Below are positions 33,071 through 44,326 of a DNA stretch of 64,000 bases, one piece after another (positions within the stretch are counted from its first letter, which is position 1; every line of letters begins with the position of its first letter). The DNA is taken from NCBI RefSeq assembly GCF_019175385.1, contig NC_083341.1:24498203-24562202 (forward strand), given 5' to 3'. Origin of the DNA: Lycium barbarum. Lineage: Eukaryota; Streptophyta; Magnoliopsida; Solanales; Solanaceae. The position numbers were made by a program, and so were the translations under genes. The notes beneath the pieces were generated by a model. The model worked only from the letters and a program-made list of their open reading frames with translations, searched no databases and had not been told where the DNA came from.

Positions 33071-33297
33071 TCTCTCTAACTTTGGGTAGCACGCTGTACG
33101 GCGCTGCCTCATTAAAATCTCGTCGGAAAACTCACTTCGGGAAGAAATCGGACGAAGGGAAAAAGAGTGCAGCACGTGCTTTTAGTCCTAGCTCTATGGC
33201 CTCTTGTCTTCCATTGTGTTGCTCTCAATGTCCATCATTGTTGTATACCTGCAAGGGATAGCCTCAAAAAATTAAAATGTAAAGAATAATTCATACC

Positions 33298-34539
33298 TCA
33301 ACAGCAGTATCGTTTTAGATGGGCAACATTCCAGCTGTTTTGTAGCTGTTTTTCGTCTTCGGGCGCGAGCTGGTAGGAACCCTTCCCACTTATACCAGTG
33401 ATTCTGTACGGTCCTTCCCAGTTCGGGCCTAATTTTCCCTTGTTGGGGTTCTTGATATGGAGCGTGACTTTTCGCAGGACCAAGTCCCCGACTTAAAAAT
33501 GTCTGAGGTTGGCCCTCTGGTTATAGTATCTTCTCATCCTTTGTTTTTGAGCTACTAATCGGACAAAGGCAGCCTCTCATCTTTCGTCCACTAAATTTAG
33601 ACTGGCAGTCATTGCCTTATTATTCGAAGCCTCCGTAGCGAATCGGAATCTTAAGCTCGGTTTACCGGCTTCGACAGGTATCAGTGCCTCGGCTTCATAT
33701 ACTAGGGAGAACGGAGTTTTCCTAGTGCTAGATCTTACAGTCTTTCGATATGCCCACAAGACCTCGGGCAGAATCTGCTTCCATATGTGTTTTGAATCGG
33801 ACAACCTTTTCTTTAGGTACTGTAATATGGTTTTATTTGTTGACTTCGCTTGATTGTTCGCACTTGGGTGATATGGAGTTGACAATATCTTTTTGATTTT
33901 ATTCCTTTCCAAGAACTTACTAACTTTGCTGCCTATGAATTGTTTCTCGTTGTCACACGCGATTTCTGCTGGCATCCCGAATCGACAAACTATATGGTCC
34001 CAAATAAAGTCAATAACTTCCTTTTCTCTAACCTTCTCGAACGCCTGTGCTTCAACACATTTAGAGAAGTAGTCCGTCATAAGCAAAATGTACTGAGCCT
34101 TGCCTGGAGCCCAGGGTAAAGGCCCTACTATAACCATCCCCCATTTCATAAGCGGCCAAGAGGAAAGGACCGGATAAAGTAATTCCCCTGGTTGATGTAT
34201 CGAAGAGGCATGTCTTTGACATTCATTGCATTTTTGAACGAAGTCCATCACATCCTTCTCCATCTCACTCCAGTAATACCCGGCCCTGATCAACTTTCGT
34301 ACCAACGATTCTGCACCCGAATAGTTTCCAAAAGTTCCCCCGTGGACTTCTGTTATCACATAGTCAGTTTCCTCGGGGCCTAAGCACCTTGCCAAGGGGC
34401 TATAGAATGATCTTCGGTACAACTGGCCATCAATCAAACAAAATCTTATTGTTTTGGTTTGAAGGGCCCTCGATTCTTCGGGATCGGGAGGAAACTTCCC
34501 CGATTCGAATAGTCCACATATTTGTTTCTCCAATCCCAA
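33298..34539 (-). pseudogene. E3 integrase
   Basis: Reads leftward. The zinc finger is damaged: EVHGGTFGNYSG has Tyr where the second His is expected, while the CNEC pair is present. In the core the first Asp is replaced by Val (WGMVIVGPLPWAPGK, codon at 34132-34134), the second Asp remains (ACDNEKQF), and the Glu is replaced by Lys (NNQAKSTNKT, codon at 33844-33846). An Arg/Lys-rich region and the GPY-type C-terminal block follow (KLGPNWEGPYRI ... NVAHLKRY, 33483-33298), after a stop near 33497. Two of three catalytic residues are lost, so the enzyme cannot be active. Confidence 0.85.
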
Positions 34540-35030
34540 GTTAAGTTTTTCAAGTTTACTTCAGCGTGGCCGGTTTCTATTACTGAACTCATCAACTGCA
34601 CCACCGTCCCAGAATTAAATCCTTCAGATTCTACCGATAAGCCTAAGTTTGCCAAGGCGTAGGCCTCACTGTTCTGATCCCGAGGTTTGTGCCGTAGTGT
34701 CCACTCTTTGAACCGATACAATACCACTTGTAACTTTTCTAAGTATCTCCGCATCCGGTCATCTCTGACTTCAAACGTCCCGTTTACTTGGTTGACCACG
34801 AGGAGGGAATCACACATGGCCTCAATGATCTCGGCTCCCAAGCTCTTAGCCAGTTCTAGACCTGCAATCATAGCCTCGTACTCAGCTTTATTATTGGTTA
34901 GTTTCACAGAATTAATTGATTTTCTTATTACGTCACCAGTAGGGGGTTTTAGAACGACCCCCAGACCGGACCATTTCACGTTGGAGGCACCATCCGTGAA
35001 CAAGGTCCAGACTCCCGAGATAGTCCCCGA
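34446..35030 (-). pseudogene. E3 second (archaeal-type) RNase H
   Basis: Motifs TLFTDGASNVKWSGLGVVL (first Asp), LTNNKAEYEAMIAGLELAKS (Glu), AMCDSLLVVNQVNG (Asp) and the C-terminal SEAYALANLG, where the last Asp appears changed to Tyr. A stop at about 35040 separates it from the retroelement RNase H upstream. The extra RNase H places E3 in the Tat lineage together with E1 and E2, although its LTRs, PBS and ORF layout differ from theirs. Confidence 0.78.
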
Positions 35031-35102
35031 GACGAGCAGTAATTATTTATCGACGTTGGGGACCATGGCCGGCATAAAGTCGGCTACAAAGTCTGGCAGT
35101 AT

Positions 35103-36108
35103 TTAGGACTTGGTAGCGGTTCGGGGTTTATATTCAATGTCATACCCGCTTATCTCCACGGCCCATTTTGGTAATCGGCCTGAGAGCTCGGGTTTATGCA
35201 TGAAATTCCTTAAAGGGTACGACGTTACAACACATATAGAATGACATTGAAAATAAGGTTTTAGCTTCCTAGATGCACTCAGTAAAGCAAATGCTAATTT
35301 CTCTAAGTGTGGATACCTTGTCTCAGCATCGCCTAAGGTTTTACTCACATAATAAATGGGAAATTGCGTACCTTCTTCTTCTTGAACTAGGACTCCAGTT
35401 ACCGCTATCTCGAATACTGCCAAATAAAAGTATAACTGCTCGTTCGCTTTTGGCATATGCAACAACGGAGGGCTTGATAAATACTTCTTGAATCCCTCCA
35501 AAGCCTTTTGACATTCGGGGGTCCAGGCGAAGTCGGTTTTTTTCTTCAGTAGCGAGAAGAATCGGTGGCTCTTGTCCGATGATCTAGAGATAAAGCGGCC
35601 CAGTGCGGCTATTCGTCCGATCAATCTTTGCACTGCCTTTATGTTGTCTACTACGATGATATCCTCTATTGCTTTTATCTTGTCCGTATTGATCTCTATT
35701 CCTCTTGGATACCATAAAACCAAGAAATTTTCCCGAGCCGACACTGAAGGCGCATTTTTCCAGGTTCAACTTCATATTTTACTTCCTCAATATATCAAAA
35801 TTTTCCTCGTCCTTGATTAATGCATGTTTGATCTCAGGGGTAGGAATTCTTTTCTCCTTAACCGGATGACAATTTGGATCCAAACTCAGCTTGTAAGTTG
35901 TCACCTCAGGTGGAACACCTGTCATATCTAAATGGGACCGAGCAAAGCAATCAGCGTTAGTTTTAAGGAATTCAATGAATTTTTCCCTGAGCTCGGAGGT
36001 TAACCCGGTGCCCAAGTATACCTTCCTCTGCGGTAGATGTACGAATAGTATGACTTGTTCTAGCTCCTCGATAGTGGAGTTAGTAGCGTCCGAATCATCG
36101 GGTACCAC
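35103..36108 (-). pseudogene. E3 reverse transcriptase/RNase H with deleted RT core
   Basis: The upstream RT segment is present (LREKFIEFLKTNADCFARSH, DMTGVPPEVTTYKLSLDP, ending KHALIKDE near 35810). The next recognisable piece is already the RT thumb, NMKLNLEKCAFSVGSGKFLG. The fingers and palm with the catalytic Y-x-D-D box, about 150 residues, are missing, and the join lies near 35775-35800. RNase H follows: GRIAALGRFISRSSDKSH, FAWTPECQKALEGFKKYLSS, YFYLAVFEIAVTGVLVQEEE, YPHLEKLAFALLSASRKLKP. The deletion alone makes this copy unable to synthesise DNA. Confidence 0.85.
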
Positions 36109-36195
36109 AAAGGATCTCGGGACCCTATAGTCAGTCTCCTTGTCTGTAGCGTACTCTTCCCGATCTTTCAGGGCTACCGGGATCGGGGCCTGTGA

Positions 36196-36749
36196 TTTCT
36201 ATTTAGCGTCTTTTCCCTTGGTCGGCTTCCCATCCTTCAGTACCGGAGCCTTAGGGGCCAGAGCCACTTCCTCGACCGCGAACATTTCTTTTGCAGCTTG
36301 CTGCTCACCACAGACTGTCTTAATTCCCTCGGGGGTTGGGAATTTCAGCACTTGATGTATAGTTGAGGGTACTGCTCTCATGTTATGTATCTACGGTCTT
36401 CCAAACAAGGCGTTGTACCCTATGTCTCCTTCAATCACATAGAACTTAGTCTGTTGTGTGGTTCCAGATGTGTTGACTGGCAGGGTGATTTCACCCTTCA
36501 TCGTTTCACATGCCACGTTGAACCCGTTAAGTACTCAGACTTCTGGCACGATCTGGTCTAATAATCCCAGCTGCTCAACGACTCTCCATCGAATGATATT
36601 AGCCGAGCTACCTGGATCAACTAACACACATTTAATTCGAAATTTATTGATAAGTATAGATATTACCAGTGCATCGTTGTGAGGCTGAACGATGCCTTCT
36701 ATGTCCTCGCCGGTGAACGAGATGAAACCCTCGGGATCATAACTCGGAG
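36196..36749 (-). pseudogene. E3 protease
   Basis: The active site is CVLVDPGSSANII, with D-P-G-S at 36607-36621, a form seen in Tat-group proteases. Upstream is YDPEGFISFTGEDIEGIVQP; downstream come FNVACETMKGEITLPVNTSG and YNALFGRP, followed by a stop (TAG) where Trp is expected, then NMRAVPSTIHQVLKFPTPEG. Further stops lie near 36534 and at 36751. The same frame continues from gag, so Gag-Pro was one ORF originally. Confidence 0.75.
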
Positions 36750-36750
36750 T

Positions 36751-38465
36751 TCAATTTCCTCTTGTGATGGAGACTTTTGTGTGCTTCAGTATCGGTCCCT
36801 GGGGAATGTCCACTCCCCTAATGATCATGTTGATCACATATTGAGGTTCTTCCTGTTCGACCTGCTTGTTGGCATCCTTGTTTTTTAAGTGAGTCTTAGC
36901 TTGTTCACTTAGGAATTCTCGAAGATACCCCAAATTTAACAATCGAGCGACTTCCTGCCTTAATTGCTGACAATCCCCAGTTCTGTGCTCGTGAGTACCA
37001 TGGAACTTGCAAATCAAGCTTTTATCTCTTCGCTTCGGGTCGGACTGGAGAGGCCTCGGCCACCTTGTCACTCCAATGCGATCGAGAGCCGCTGTTATGC
37101 CTGCCACATCCATATTGAAACAGTATTATGATATTCTCGGGGCATCTTTATTTCCTGATGGTTTGTCGGACCCATTCTTATTCATCGGTCCTTCATTGCT
37201 CGGACCACGATCTTTCCATCTATCGTTCCTGGTGAAGTCGTTATCGCGTTTGTTGCCTCTTCAATCGGATGGATAAGGTTGATACCTATCACGATATTAT
37301 CTTGATTCTCGATCTGTAGCCTTCCTCGAGCGATCATTTTCTTTGTCTGGGCGTAATGATCTTGATGCATTCCTCAGGAATTGATGGTCCTCGACCCTGA
37401 ATTGTGACCGACATCTGTTGTGTACATCGGTTCAAGCGACTGTTGGGTACTCTACCAAATTTTTCTTCAATTCTAGAGATGTGATCGAACTTCTTGGGTT
37501 GAGTCCCTGAGTAAACGCTTGAACGTCCCAATCGTCTTGAACCGGTGGTAGATCCATACGTTCCATTTGAAACCAGGCCACAAACTCTCGGAGTGTCTCG
37601 TTCTCCCACTGTTTGACATTGAACATGTCTAATTTCCTCGTTTCCACTTTTATGGCTCCAGCATGAGCTTTGACAAAGACATCGGCAAGCATAGCAAATG
37701 AATTACTAGAATGTTCGGGTAAATTGTGATACCATACCATTGCTCCCTTTGACAGGATCACCCCGAATTTCTTGAGTAGCACCGAATCTATCTCGCCTTT
37801 TGCGAGGTCGTTGCCCTTAATGGCGCATGTGTACGTAGTCACATGCTCGTTCGGGTCAGTGGTCCCGTTGTATTTAGGAATATCAGGCATTCGGAATCTC
37901 TTCGGGATCGGCTTCGGTGCAACACTTTGGGGGAAAGGCATCTGAACAAACTTCTTGGAATCCGGTCCCTTCAATATCGGGGGTGCTCCTGGAATTTGAT
38001 CGATCCACGAATTATAATTTCCACTTTCTTATCATTTGCCTCTACCTGCTTTGTCAGTTATTCGAGCATTCTCATCAGTTCAGCGGTTTGCTCGGGTCCG
38101 TTCCTGTTGTTCTCAGTAATGGTCCTTTCCTCCCTTGAGGCGGTTTCGTCGGTCTGTTCGGACTGAACAGCGTTGGGTACTTGATTCTGGTTTTGCAATT
38201 ATGCTATAACCGCTTGTTGGGCCTGCAATTGTGCCATAGCCATCTCCATCTCCAATTGATTCCTGAGTTGTTGCAATGTGGCTCTGTTGCCCTCATCTGC
38301 ATGCGCGTCACGCACCGATGACCGGTCGGTGTTTACAATATTTTAAGAGTGAGGATCGGCTCCATTTGGATCAACTGGGGGCACGTTGTTGTTACGTACC
38401 CTGCTGTCATTTTCCTCGTGGTGGCTTGATTCAACATGAAAGTTGACGGAGTGAGAGTCTGACAT
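36751..38465 (-). pseudogene. E3 gag, broken
   Basis: The probable start is the ATG at 38463-38465 (MSDSHSVNFHVESSHHEEND), about 110 nt inside the PBS. The N-terminal part is Gln-rich with stops near 38343 and 38200 and a frameshift before 37974. The core contains FVQMPFPQSVAPKPIPKRF, DIPKYNGTTDPNEHVTTY, LLKKFGVILSKGAMVWYHNL and FVKAHAGAIKVETRK. TGG appears changed to TGA at 37432. The C-terminal part is Arg/Asp-rich with an atypical zinc motif, CKFHGTHEHRTGDCQQL (about 37020). It aligns with E4 gag over the core. Confidence 0.8.
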
Positions 38466-38556
38466 GTTGAATAGTTCTGAAATCAAACTTCAAAGAGCAA
38501 GCGTAAAATAATGTGCGTTATCGAAATTCGTATAAAACCACCACTATTATCCTAGG

Positions 38557-38576
38557 CCCCACGGTGGGTGCCAAAC
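38557..38576 (-). other. E3 primer binding site
   Basis: The minus strand reads GTTTGGCACCCACCGTGGGG directly after the 5' LTR, one base different in the core from E4's PBS (GCGCCC versus GCACCC). Confidence 0.75.
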
Positions 38577-39237
38577 TGTTTGCCCTTAAAATTGGATAAC
38601 AATTAAATTTGTACGCGATTCAAAGGATATGCGGTTTAATTTAACACGAATGATTATAGAACAGTGAATCACAATTATAAAGATAAGTAAGAGCAGCCAA
38701 ACCACAAATGAGCAATGATGGATCCTCAAAAGTTACCGGATAGGCAGCTCAGGCTGTCAGAACCGAGCTCGTATCACAATATTACACAGATGAACAATTG
38801 AAGAAGGCTTAAAGATATTTGAGGAACACTTAGAATCAGATTTGTATTGCTTAGAATGCTTGTGTGTGTCCAAAAAAACCCTGAAAAATAAAGGGGTCCT
38901 CCTCTTTATATAGTAGAGTAGTCCTAACCCTAGTACAAGTCTAACTAAGGCATAAATATTTAGTTATCTGATGAGCGAAATCGGCGCCGTCATATCTGGT
39001 TGATGGCGGATATTTCAGGCCCTCTTCTACCGTTGCTAACCGCCTCTTGTCCTACCTCAGTATCCAGCTCCAGCCCAGTTCTGTAGCTCGGGATTACCTG
39101 ATCTCGGTCCTGTCATGATTCCTTCCCGATCTCGACCCCGATTGGGATCTCTTCCGAGTCGGTAATGAATATTATAATCTTTAGTCCTTTCAATTGGGAA
39201 TTGAGGGTAATCCTGCCCTCGATTCTGCCCGTATACA
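38577..39237 (-). repeat. E3 5' LTR (right, 661 bp)
   Basis: Pairs with 8431-9147; TGTATACGG..GGGCAAACA on the minus strand. The TATA candidate CTATATAAAG is at 38904-38914 (minus). Followed by GTGAG. Confidence 0.9.
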
Positions 39238-39431
39238 GTGAGTATTTGAAAAAAGTAGTTTTTGTTTTTAAAGTGAAAAATAGTGTTCCAGAAATTGAAG
39301 TTGTGATTGGTCATGAATACAAAGTGGAGTTATTTTTGAATTTTTACGAGTGATTAGAATGAAAAAGGTGAAACAACTTTTTGATGTTTTTCAACTCCGA
39401 AACTCAAGTTGAATTTTATGACCAAATATGA
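39238..39431. mobile_element. Right piece of a MITE split by E3
   Basis: Starts GTGAGTATTTGAAAAAAGTA and ends near GAATTTTATGACCAAAT, which inversely matches the left piece at 8410-8430. Together they form a MITE of about 215 bp. Confidence 0.5.
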
Positions 39432-39708
39432 TTTCTAAAATTGTACTTTGAAAAAAAGTTAATAATATTCATGATACACGTATGTCACGTTTTGCCTTTG
39501 TGCTCACAGCTGTGAGTGCCTTTTATGTGTGCTCGGAAAGAAGGAAGCTATGCACTACTGCTTCTTCTCCAACAAAACAAAACAAAAAAAAGGGAAAGAA
39601 ATTGAATACTCCTCGTTTCATTCATGTGGTAATATTTCTTTTAAGCCGTTTAAACAACATTGGTGACTTTCTAAATATGTAATTAAGCAATCTAACTTAA
39701 ATTGTTAA
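39432..39708. other. Spacer, nothing recognised
   Basis: AT-rich sequence without a supportable feature. Confidence 0.5.
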
Positions 39709-40640
39709 TGAGAAAATGATCGAAATGGTCCTTAATGTATGGGGCGGAGCCAGGATCTCCGCTACGAGGTTCAAAACATGAAAAAGTAAACACACGAAAA
39801 AGTTAAAGGGTGTTCAACATCTACTATATACACATAAAAATAATTTTAACCATGTATAAACAGTGTAATTTTCGTCGAAGGAGGTTCGGATGAACCCCCT
39901 CAGCTCTTCTTGGTTCTGCCCTCAGTTGAACTATTTTAGTTATATATATATATATATATATCACATGATCGAAATAGTCCTTAATGTATGGGGAAAGTGA
40001 TCATTTTTAATCCTTCATATATACCACGTGATCGCGAACTCAAAATAGTCCTTAATGTATGAAAAAGTAATCATTTTAGTCCTGAACCTTAAAAATAACC
40101 ATTCTAGTAAAAAAAAGTGATTAAGTTTAATTAACCAGCAACATAACTGACTTGAGGGAAGAAAAAACTACCCTTTCCCTCTTACCACCCCATGTACGCC
40201 TACAATAATGGAATATATATTTTTCTTGCTTTTCCTCGTAAATCAATTTTGTTTTTATACGACTCACATGAGTTTCATTTTGATTATTGGTATGAGAGTT
40301 TCAATTAAAGGTAGCCAAATTAATCTTTCTTCTCATCATATAAGATTTGGTTAAGGCCGAAAGGTTCCACTACCATTTTTTATGTTTTTATACAGCTCAC
40401 GTGAACTACGTTGTTGGTTAAACTTAATTATTTTTGTGCTTGTACTATTATTCTAGGGTTTTGGACTAAAATGATCACTTTTTCATACCTTAAGGACTAC
40501 TTCTGTTACTTGGTATATATGGACTAAAATGATCACTTCCCATATATTAAAGGACTAGCTATTTCGATCACGTGGTATATATGAAGGACCAAAATTAGTC
40601 CAACCTCCATAAATTAAGGACCATTTTGATCATTTTCTCA
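39709..40640. mobile_element. Foldback element built on GATCA..GGTCCTTAATGTATGG repeats
   Basis: The left end TGAGAAAATGATCGAAATGG and the right end CATTTTGATCATTTTCTCA are inverse. Further inverse blocks follow inside (GTGATCATTTTTAATCC / GGACTAAAATGATCAC). No coding capacity. A second MITE (39741-39924) is nested in the left arm. Confidence 0.7.
39741..39924. mobile_element. Nested short MITE
   Basis: GGGGCGGAGCCAGGATC at the left and CTTGGTTCTGCCCT at the right are imperfect inverse ends. The two arms of the surrounding foldback element align again once this piece is removed. The internal GGAGGTTCGGATGAACCCCC is a short palindrome. Confidence 0.6.
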
Positions 40641-40869
40641 ACTTTTAACTATCAAACAATAAGATTTAATTATGAAATTTATCGCTAAATAACCCATAGC
40701 TAACATGATTTTCTTGATTATTCATCATTAAATAGTATTAGCGACTGATTTTGTTGTTTAGTACACTGAAGTTATCCATCACTAATTTTTTTCTTTCTTG
40801 TTTGCCATAGATAATTGAGAAATATTGTGGCCACACAACAGTTATGTAAGAATGACAAAAGCTCTGTTC

Positions 40870-40873
40870 GTGT

Positions 40874-40904
<31 letters not shown>

Positions 40905-40907
40905 GGG
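40870..40907. repeat. TG repeat followed by a 20-base G run
   Basis: About nine TG units run directly into 20 consecutive G. The length may not be reliable in the assembly. Confidence 0.9.
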
Positions 40908-41638
40908 AGGAGGGGGACAAAGGAAGTGGTGTCATGTTAAAGTAGATACATCTAATATAATTTGAAATTATTACCTATACTTCTTCTTGTTGAAATTTTC
41001 AGGGATAATCGTTTTCACTTTTTTCAAATATACAAATAGAAAATAATGCAATGAACGAATATCTAATATATCCATCACTGTAAAGTCTCTTTTCCATGGA
41101 TACTCTCTTTATTTTATCATGCTCAAAACATGGCTATTTTGCACTCTCAATTTTAAGTTTTTCACACATTCTTGATGAAGACAAATGGGGAGATTCATTT
41201 GTTCGGACCTTATTCATAGAAAATCACATACACACATAGTAGATGACGAACTCCTTTGATGAAAAATCTGTCCGGTAAGTTAAAAAAGGGGGGGAAAAAC
41301 CTTACATGTGCCTTTTTCTTTCAGAAACTAATTACCACATGGTCATACAATAGCTATTTGTCCCATGTATTTTTCTTTTCCTTCTTTATTTCTCTTATTT
41401 GTTTTTCTTTTTGTTTAGAACATTGAATCTGACCCAAAAGAAATGTATAAGTGCATTGAGAAAACGACTAGTTAGTGGCTTTTGATGAAACGAGTTTATT
41501 TGGAAACTAACCAATGTTTTATTTCAGAAGAATTAAACAACCCTTAAATGGTAATAAACATATGGTTCACTGACCATTGTTGATATTTTAGACTTCAACG
41601 GATTTTCCTTCTATAGGTCAAATTGACATTTGGGATCG
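40908..41638. other. Spacer, no gene
   Basis: AT-rich; no coding or repeat structure I can support. Confidence 0.5.
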
Positions 41639-42245
41639 TTTGGTGGCTAGTTAGAGTTATACAAATATCAATAATGCGGGAATAATTAATTGTGCAGAGA
41701 TTGTTATGCCAGGTTTAGTTATTCATGTACTTTTTTCGTATTAATATATGTGACACCCTTTGACTACACATAAAGTTTTAAAAAGAGAGGGATAAAATTT
41801 GTCGTATAAAACAAATCTTAGAAATTTGTGCAGTTATAAATTATTTCATTAACGGTAAAAGAGAAATTTTAAAATTAATTAAGTTGTTTTTAATTATAAA
41901 AATGTGACATTCTTTTTGGGACAAGCTAAAAAGGACAGTGTGCCACATAAATTGGGACGGAAAGTGTATTAGTTATTCCATATTTTGTTCTGCATGAAAT
42001 AATATATAGAATCATTCATAATGTATACATGTATTAGTTATGCGGGAGAAAAAGGATGAACTAAAAATTGTCTTGCTATATGTGGACCAACCAAACATTG
42101 TATAAGTTATGCTAGATTTTGTGTGTAGATTATTTTTCCCCACTTTTATGACCAAACAACGTGTAAAGTTATGTTGTTTAATACATGAATAACTCCTCCC
42201 GAACCGATACCCAAACCATAGATTATAAGGGATTTGTTTTGATGG
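41639..42245. mobile_element. Probable MITE containing a Stowaway-like remnant
   Basis: Outer sequence runs from GGGATCGTTTGGTGGC to CGATACCCAAACCATAG, with repeated TTATGCGGG and AGTTATTCAT motifs, like a solanaceous MITE. Inside, 41737-41966 resembles a Stowaway (TATGTGACACCCTTTGACTA ... CACATAAATTGGGACGGAAA) with decayed ends. Boundaries approximate. Confidence 0.4.
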
Positions 42246-43291
42246 CTTATTACAAATGTTCATTTAATTATATATTATCATTTTCACAAGAGAACAGTAA
42301 ATTAAATATGAATTTAAGATAGAAGATCAACAAATAAAATATAAGAAAGAAAGCATCATAACAGAACATACGACATTAATTTCCTCTATATTACATGGTC
42401 TCTTGATTTTTTAAAAGAATCAGGCTAATGGAGTAATTCTTTTTGACTTCTTTTAAGAAATCGCTTATGTATTTATTCCTTTCTTTTAGTAGCTTCTTCA
42501 CCGTAACAGCAACTTAATGGACAGAGCAGTTGATGCAGCTTTTAAGTTAAGATTTATTTGAACCCAATAATTTTAACGTGTAGCAAATATTTATATATAA
42601 AAGTTCTTTAAAACTACAATAAATAGTAGATATATATGAAACCCTTAAAGACTAGTACTCTGGCTTCTTCATACATAGTACGTAAGGGATAAAAGCGTAT
42701 GACATAGAGTTGGATTAGAGTTACCAACTTATCATAAAAAATTATGGTGGGATAGTAAGTATATTTTTATTTTTAATCAGATATTTCGGGTTCGAGCCCT
42801 AAGAATAGGATCATCTTTAATAAGAAGCATTGTACCCCAAAAGTGAGACTTTTTAGCGCAAATTTAAATTAGCCAAACTCCAAAATAAGTAACCAACACT
42901 GAATGAAATCTCGAAAAAAGAAGTTGGGTTAGGGTTTCACTTCTTAGACAAATCCCAAGTACTATCTCAAAGATAGATATATTTTGTAGAATTTCGTTGT
43001 TGTAAATAGGTAGGAGAGTGCTTGAATTGTATATATTCAAATCCATACACCACGTTGTAATCCCAAGTATATTGGTTGCTGGCACGCTCCTACTTTTTCC
43101 TTATACCTATATATATATATATATATGTATCCTAAACTTGTTCAAATTCTCCTATCCAATAAAAAGCTCGAGGGAGTGGGACTAACTAGTACAAATAGTG
43201 GCCAGGGTGGCCCTCACCGATTATCTCCATCTTATATACATGCCATTTCTATTTTGGGTTCACTCTCTCTTGACTTCATAAGAATATTATA
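42246..43291. other. Spacer, no gene
   Basis: AT-rich, with a short TA repeat near 43108. No supportable gene. Confidence 0.5.
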
Positions 43292-43533
43292 CTCCCATCA
43301 TCCCAATTTAAATGTCTTACTTACTTTTTGGTGTGTCCTAAAATAAATATCTTTTTCTATATTTTGTCACAATTCAAACATCATACATGACAAGCTTAAA
43401 CAACAAAATTCAAATGACATATTAGTACATTGTGTACATCTTTCATTTAGGAACACAAGATTCAAAAGTTTTCTTTTATTTCGTAAATTTTGTACTGAGT
43501 CAAATTAATACACTTAGATTGAAACGGAGGGAG
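43292..43533. mobile_element. Stowaway MITE
   Basis: CTCCCATCATCCCAATTTAA at the left and inverse TTGAAACGGAGGGAG at the right, flanked by TA (43290-43291 and 43534-43535). 242 bp. Confidence 0.85.
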
Positions 43534-43542
43534 TATATAGTA

Positions 43543-44324
43543 CTCCATCCTTGGAACGGAGTTTAAGAAAGAAAGGATTTTCTTTTTAAATTTGTGGTCC
43601 AAAACAAGACCTAGATATTTGTGTGACTGCAAATCATCTCACAAAGTTAAAATGTGTCTAAATATAGAAGGTGACATTTAGGGGTGGGCATAGTTTGGGC
43701 TAAACTAAAATTCGAATTTTTAGAATATTTGGTTTGGATTTTTGGATTATGGATTGGATTTTGATTTTATTTTTAAAATTTATGGATTTCGGATTGGATA
43801 TTGGATTTGGTACTACGGATTTTTGGATATCCAAAAATCCAAAAAAAATTATGCCTTATATTCATCCCTACTCATATCATATATGCCTAATACTAATAAG
43901 TCCAATTTCCAAGAGGTCCAATAAATTAGTACCCTATGACCCTATCGATTATAGTATTAAGTTTAATATGGAATTACACGGCATGGGCGGTAGGGTGGTT
44001 TCAATCCTTGTTAACTGTAGAAAATTAACATTCTAAGGAGCAAATCATTAAGTGAATTGAGGTTGTTAATTATTATGGCATGTCTTAAAGGCTCAGAAGT
44101 CAAAATCAAAACTCCGAAATATCCACACTGATTAATCCAAAACCGAATTTAAAAAATCCAATCCAATGCGAACTTATTTGGATTGTAATATTCAATCCGA
44201 AAACCAAATATCCAAACTGAAATTTTCAAATTCAATCCTATGGCCCGAACGCCCGCCCTTAGTGACATTCGTTTTGGGACAGACTAGAAAGGAAAGTGCA
44301 CCACATAAATTAAGACAGAGGGAG
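43543..44324. mobile_element. Second Stowaway MITE, split by a hAT MITE
   Basis: Begins CTCCATCCTTGGAACGGAGT and ends TTAAGACAGAGGGAG, with TA on both sides (43541-43542 and 44325-44326). Without the inserted 583 bp and one 8-bp duplication it is about 190 bp, normal for this family. Only 7 bp separate it from the previous Stowaway. Confidence 0.8.
43679..44261. mobile_element. hAT-type MITE nested in Stowaway
   Basis: The termini TAGGGGTGGGCA and GCCCGCCCTTA are imperfect inverse repeats. They are flanked by a perfect 8-bp duplication GTGACATT (43671-43678 and 44262-44269), diagnostic for hAT. The interior is rich in TTTGGAT/ATCCAAA. Confidence 0.9.
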
Positions 44325-44326
44325 TA

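Larger units (their letters stand above)
32110..33297. other. E3 region between aORF and pol end
   Basis: Non-coding. It holds a TA microsatellite, a short tandem repeat, the second copy of the PPT-adjacent segment, and a 33080-33215 block (CTGCCTCATTAAAATCTCGT...) homologous to 4640-4740 in E4, so it is part of the shared 3' UTR of this group. Confidence 0.65.
8431..39237 (-). mobile_element. E3: Tat-like Ty3/gypsy element with antisense ORF, split by E1
   Basis: LTRs at 8431-9147 and 38577-39237 enclose gag-pro-pol on the minus strand (38465 to 33298) and an accessory ORF on the plus strand (9570-32109). The total span is 30.8 kb, but 19.7 kb of that is the nested E1, so E3 itself is about 11.1 kb. 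Flanking pentamers are ATGAG and GTGAG (4 of 5 match). Two RNase H domains plus an antisense ORF next to the 3' LTR fit the Tat branch (Retand-like). The RT core is deleted, two integrase catalytic residues are changed, and many stops are present, so the copy is dead. Confidence 0.88.

Noticed and set aside
40870..40907. TG run and G20 run as a possible G-quadruplex or Z-DNA regulatory site
   Set aside because: A plain microsatellite and homopolymer in gene-free spacer with no linked promoter. The length may be an assembly artefact; the same caution applies to the C19 run at 60084-60102.
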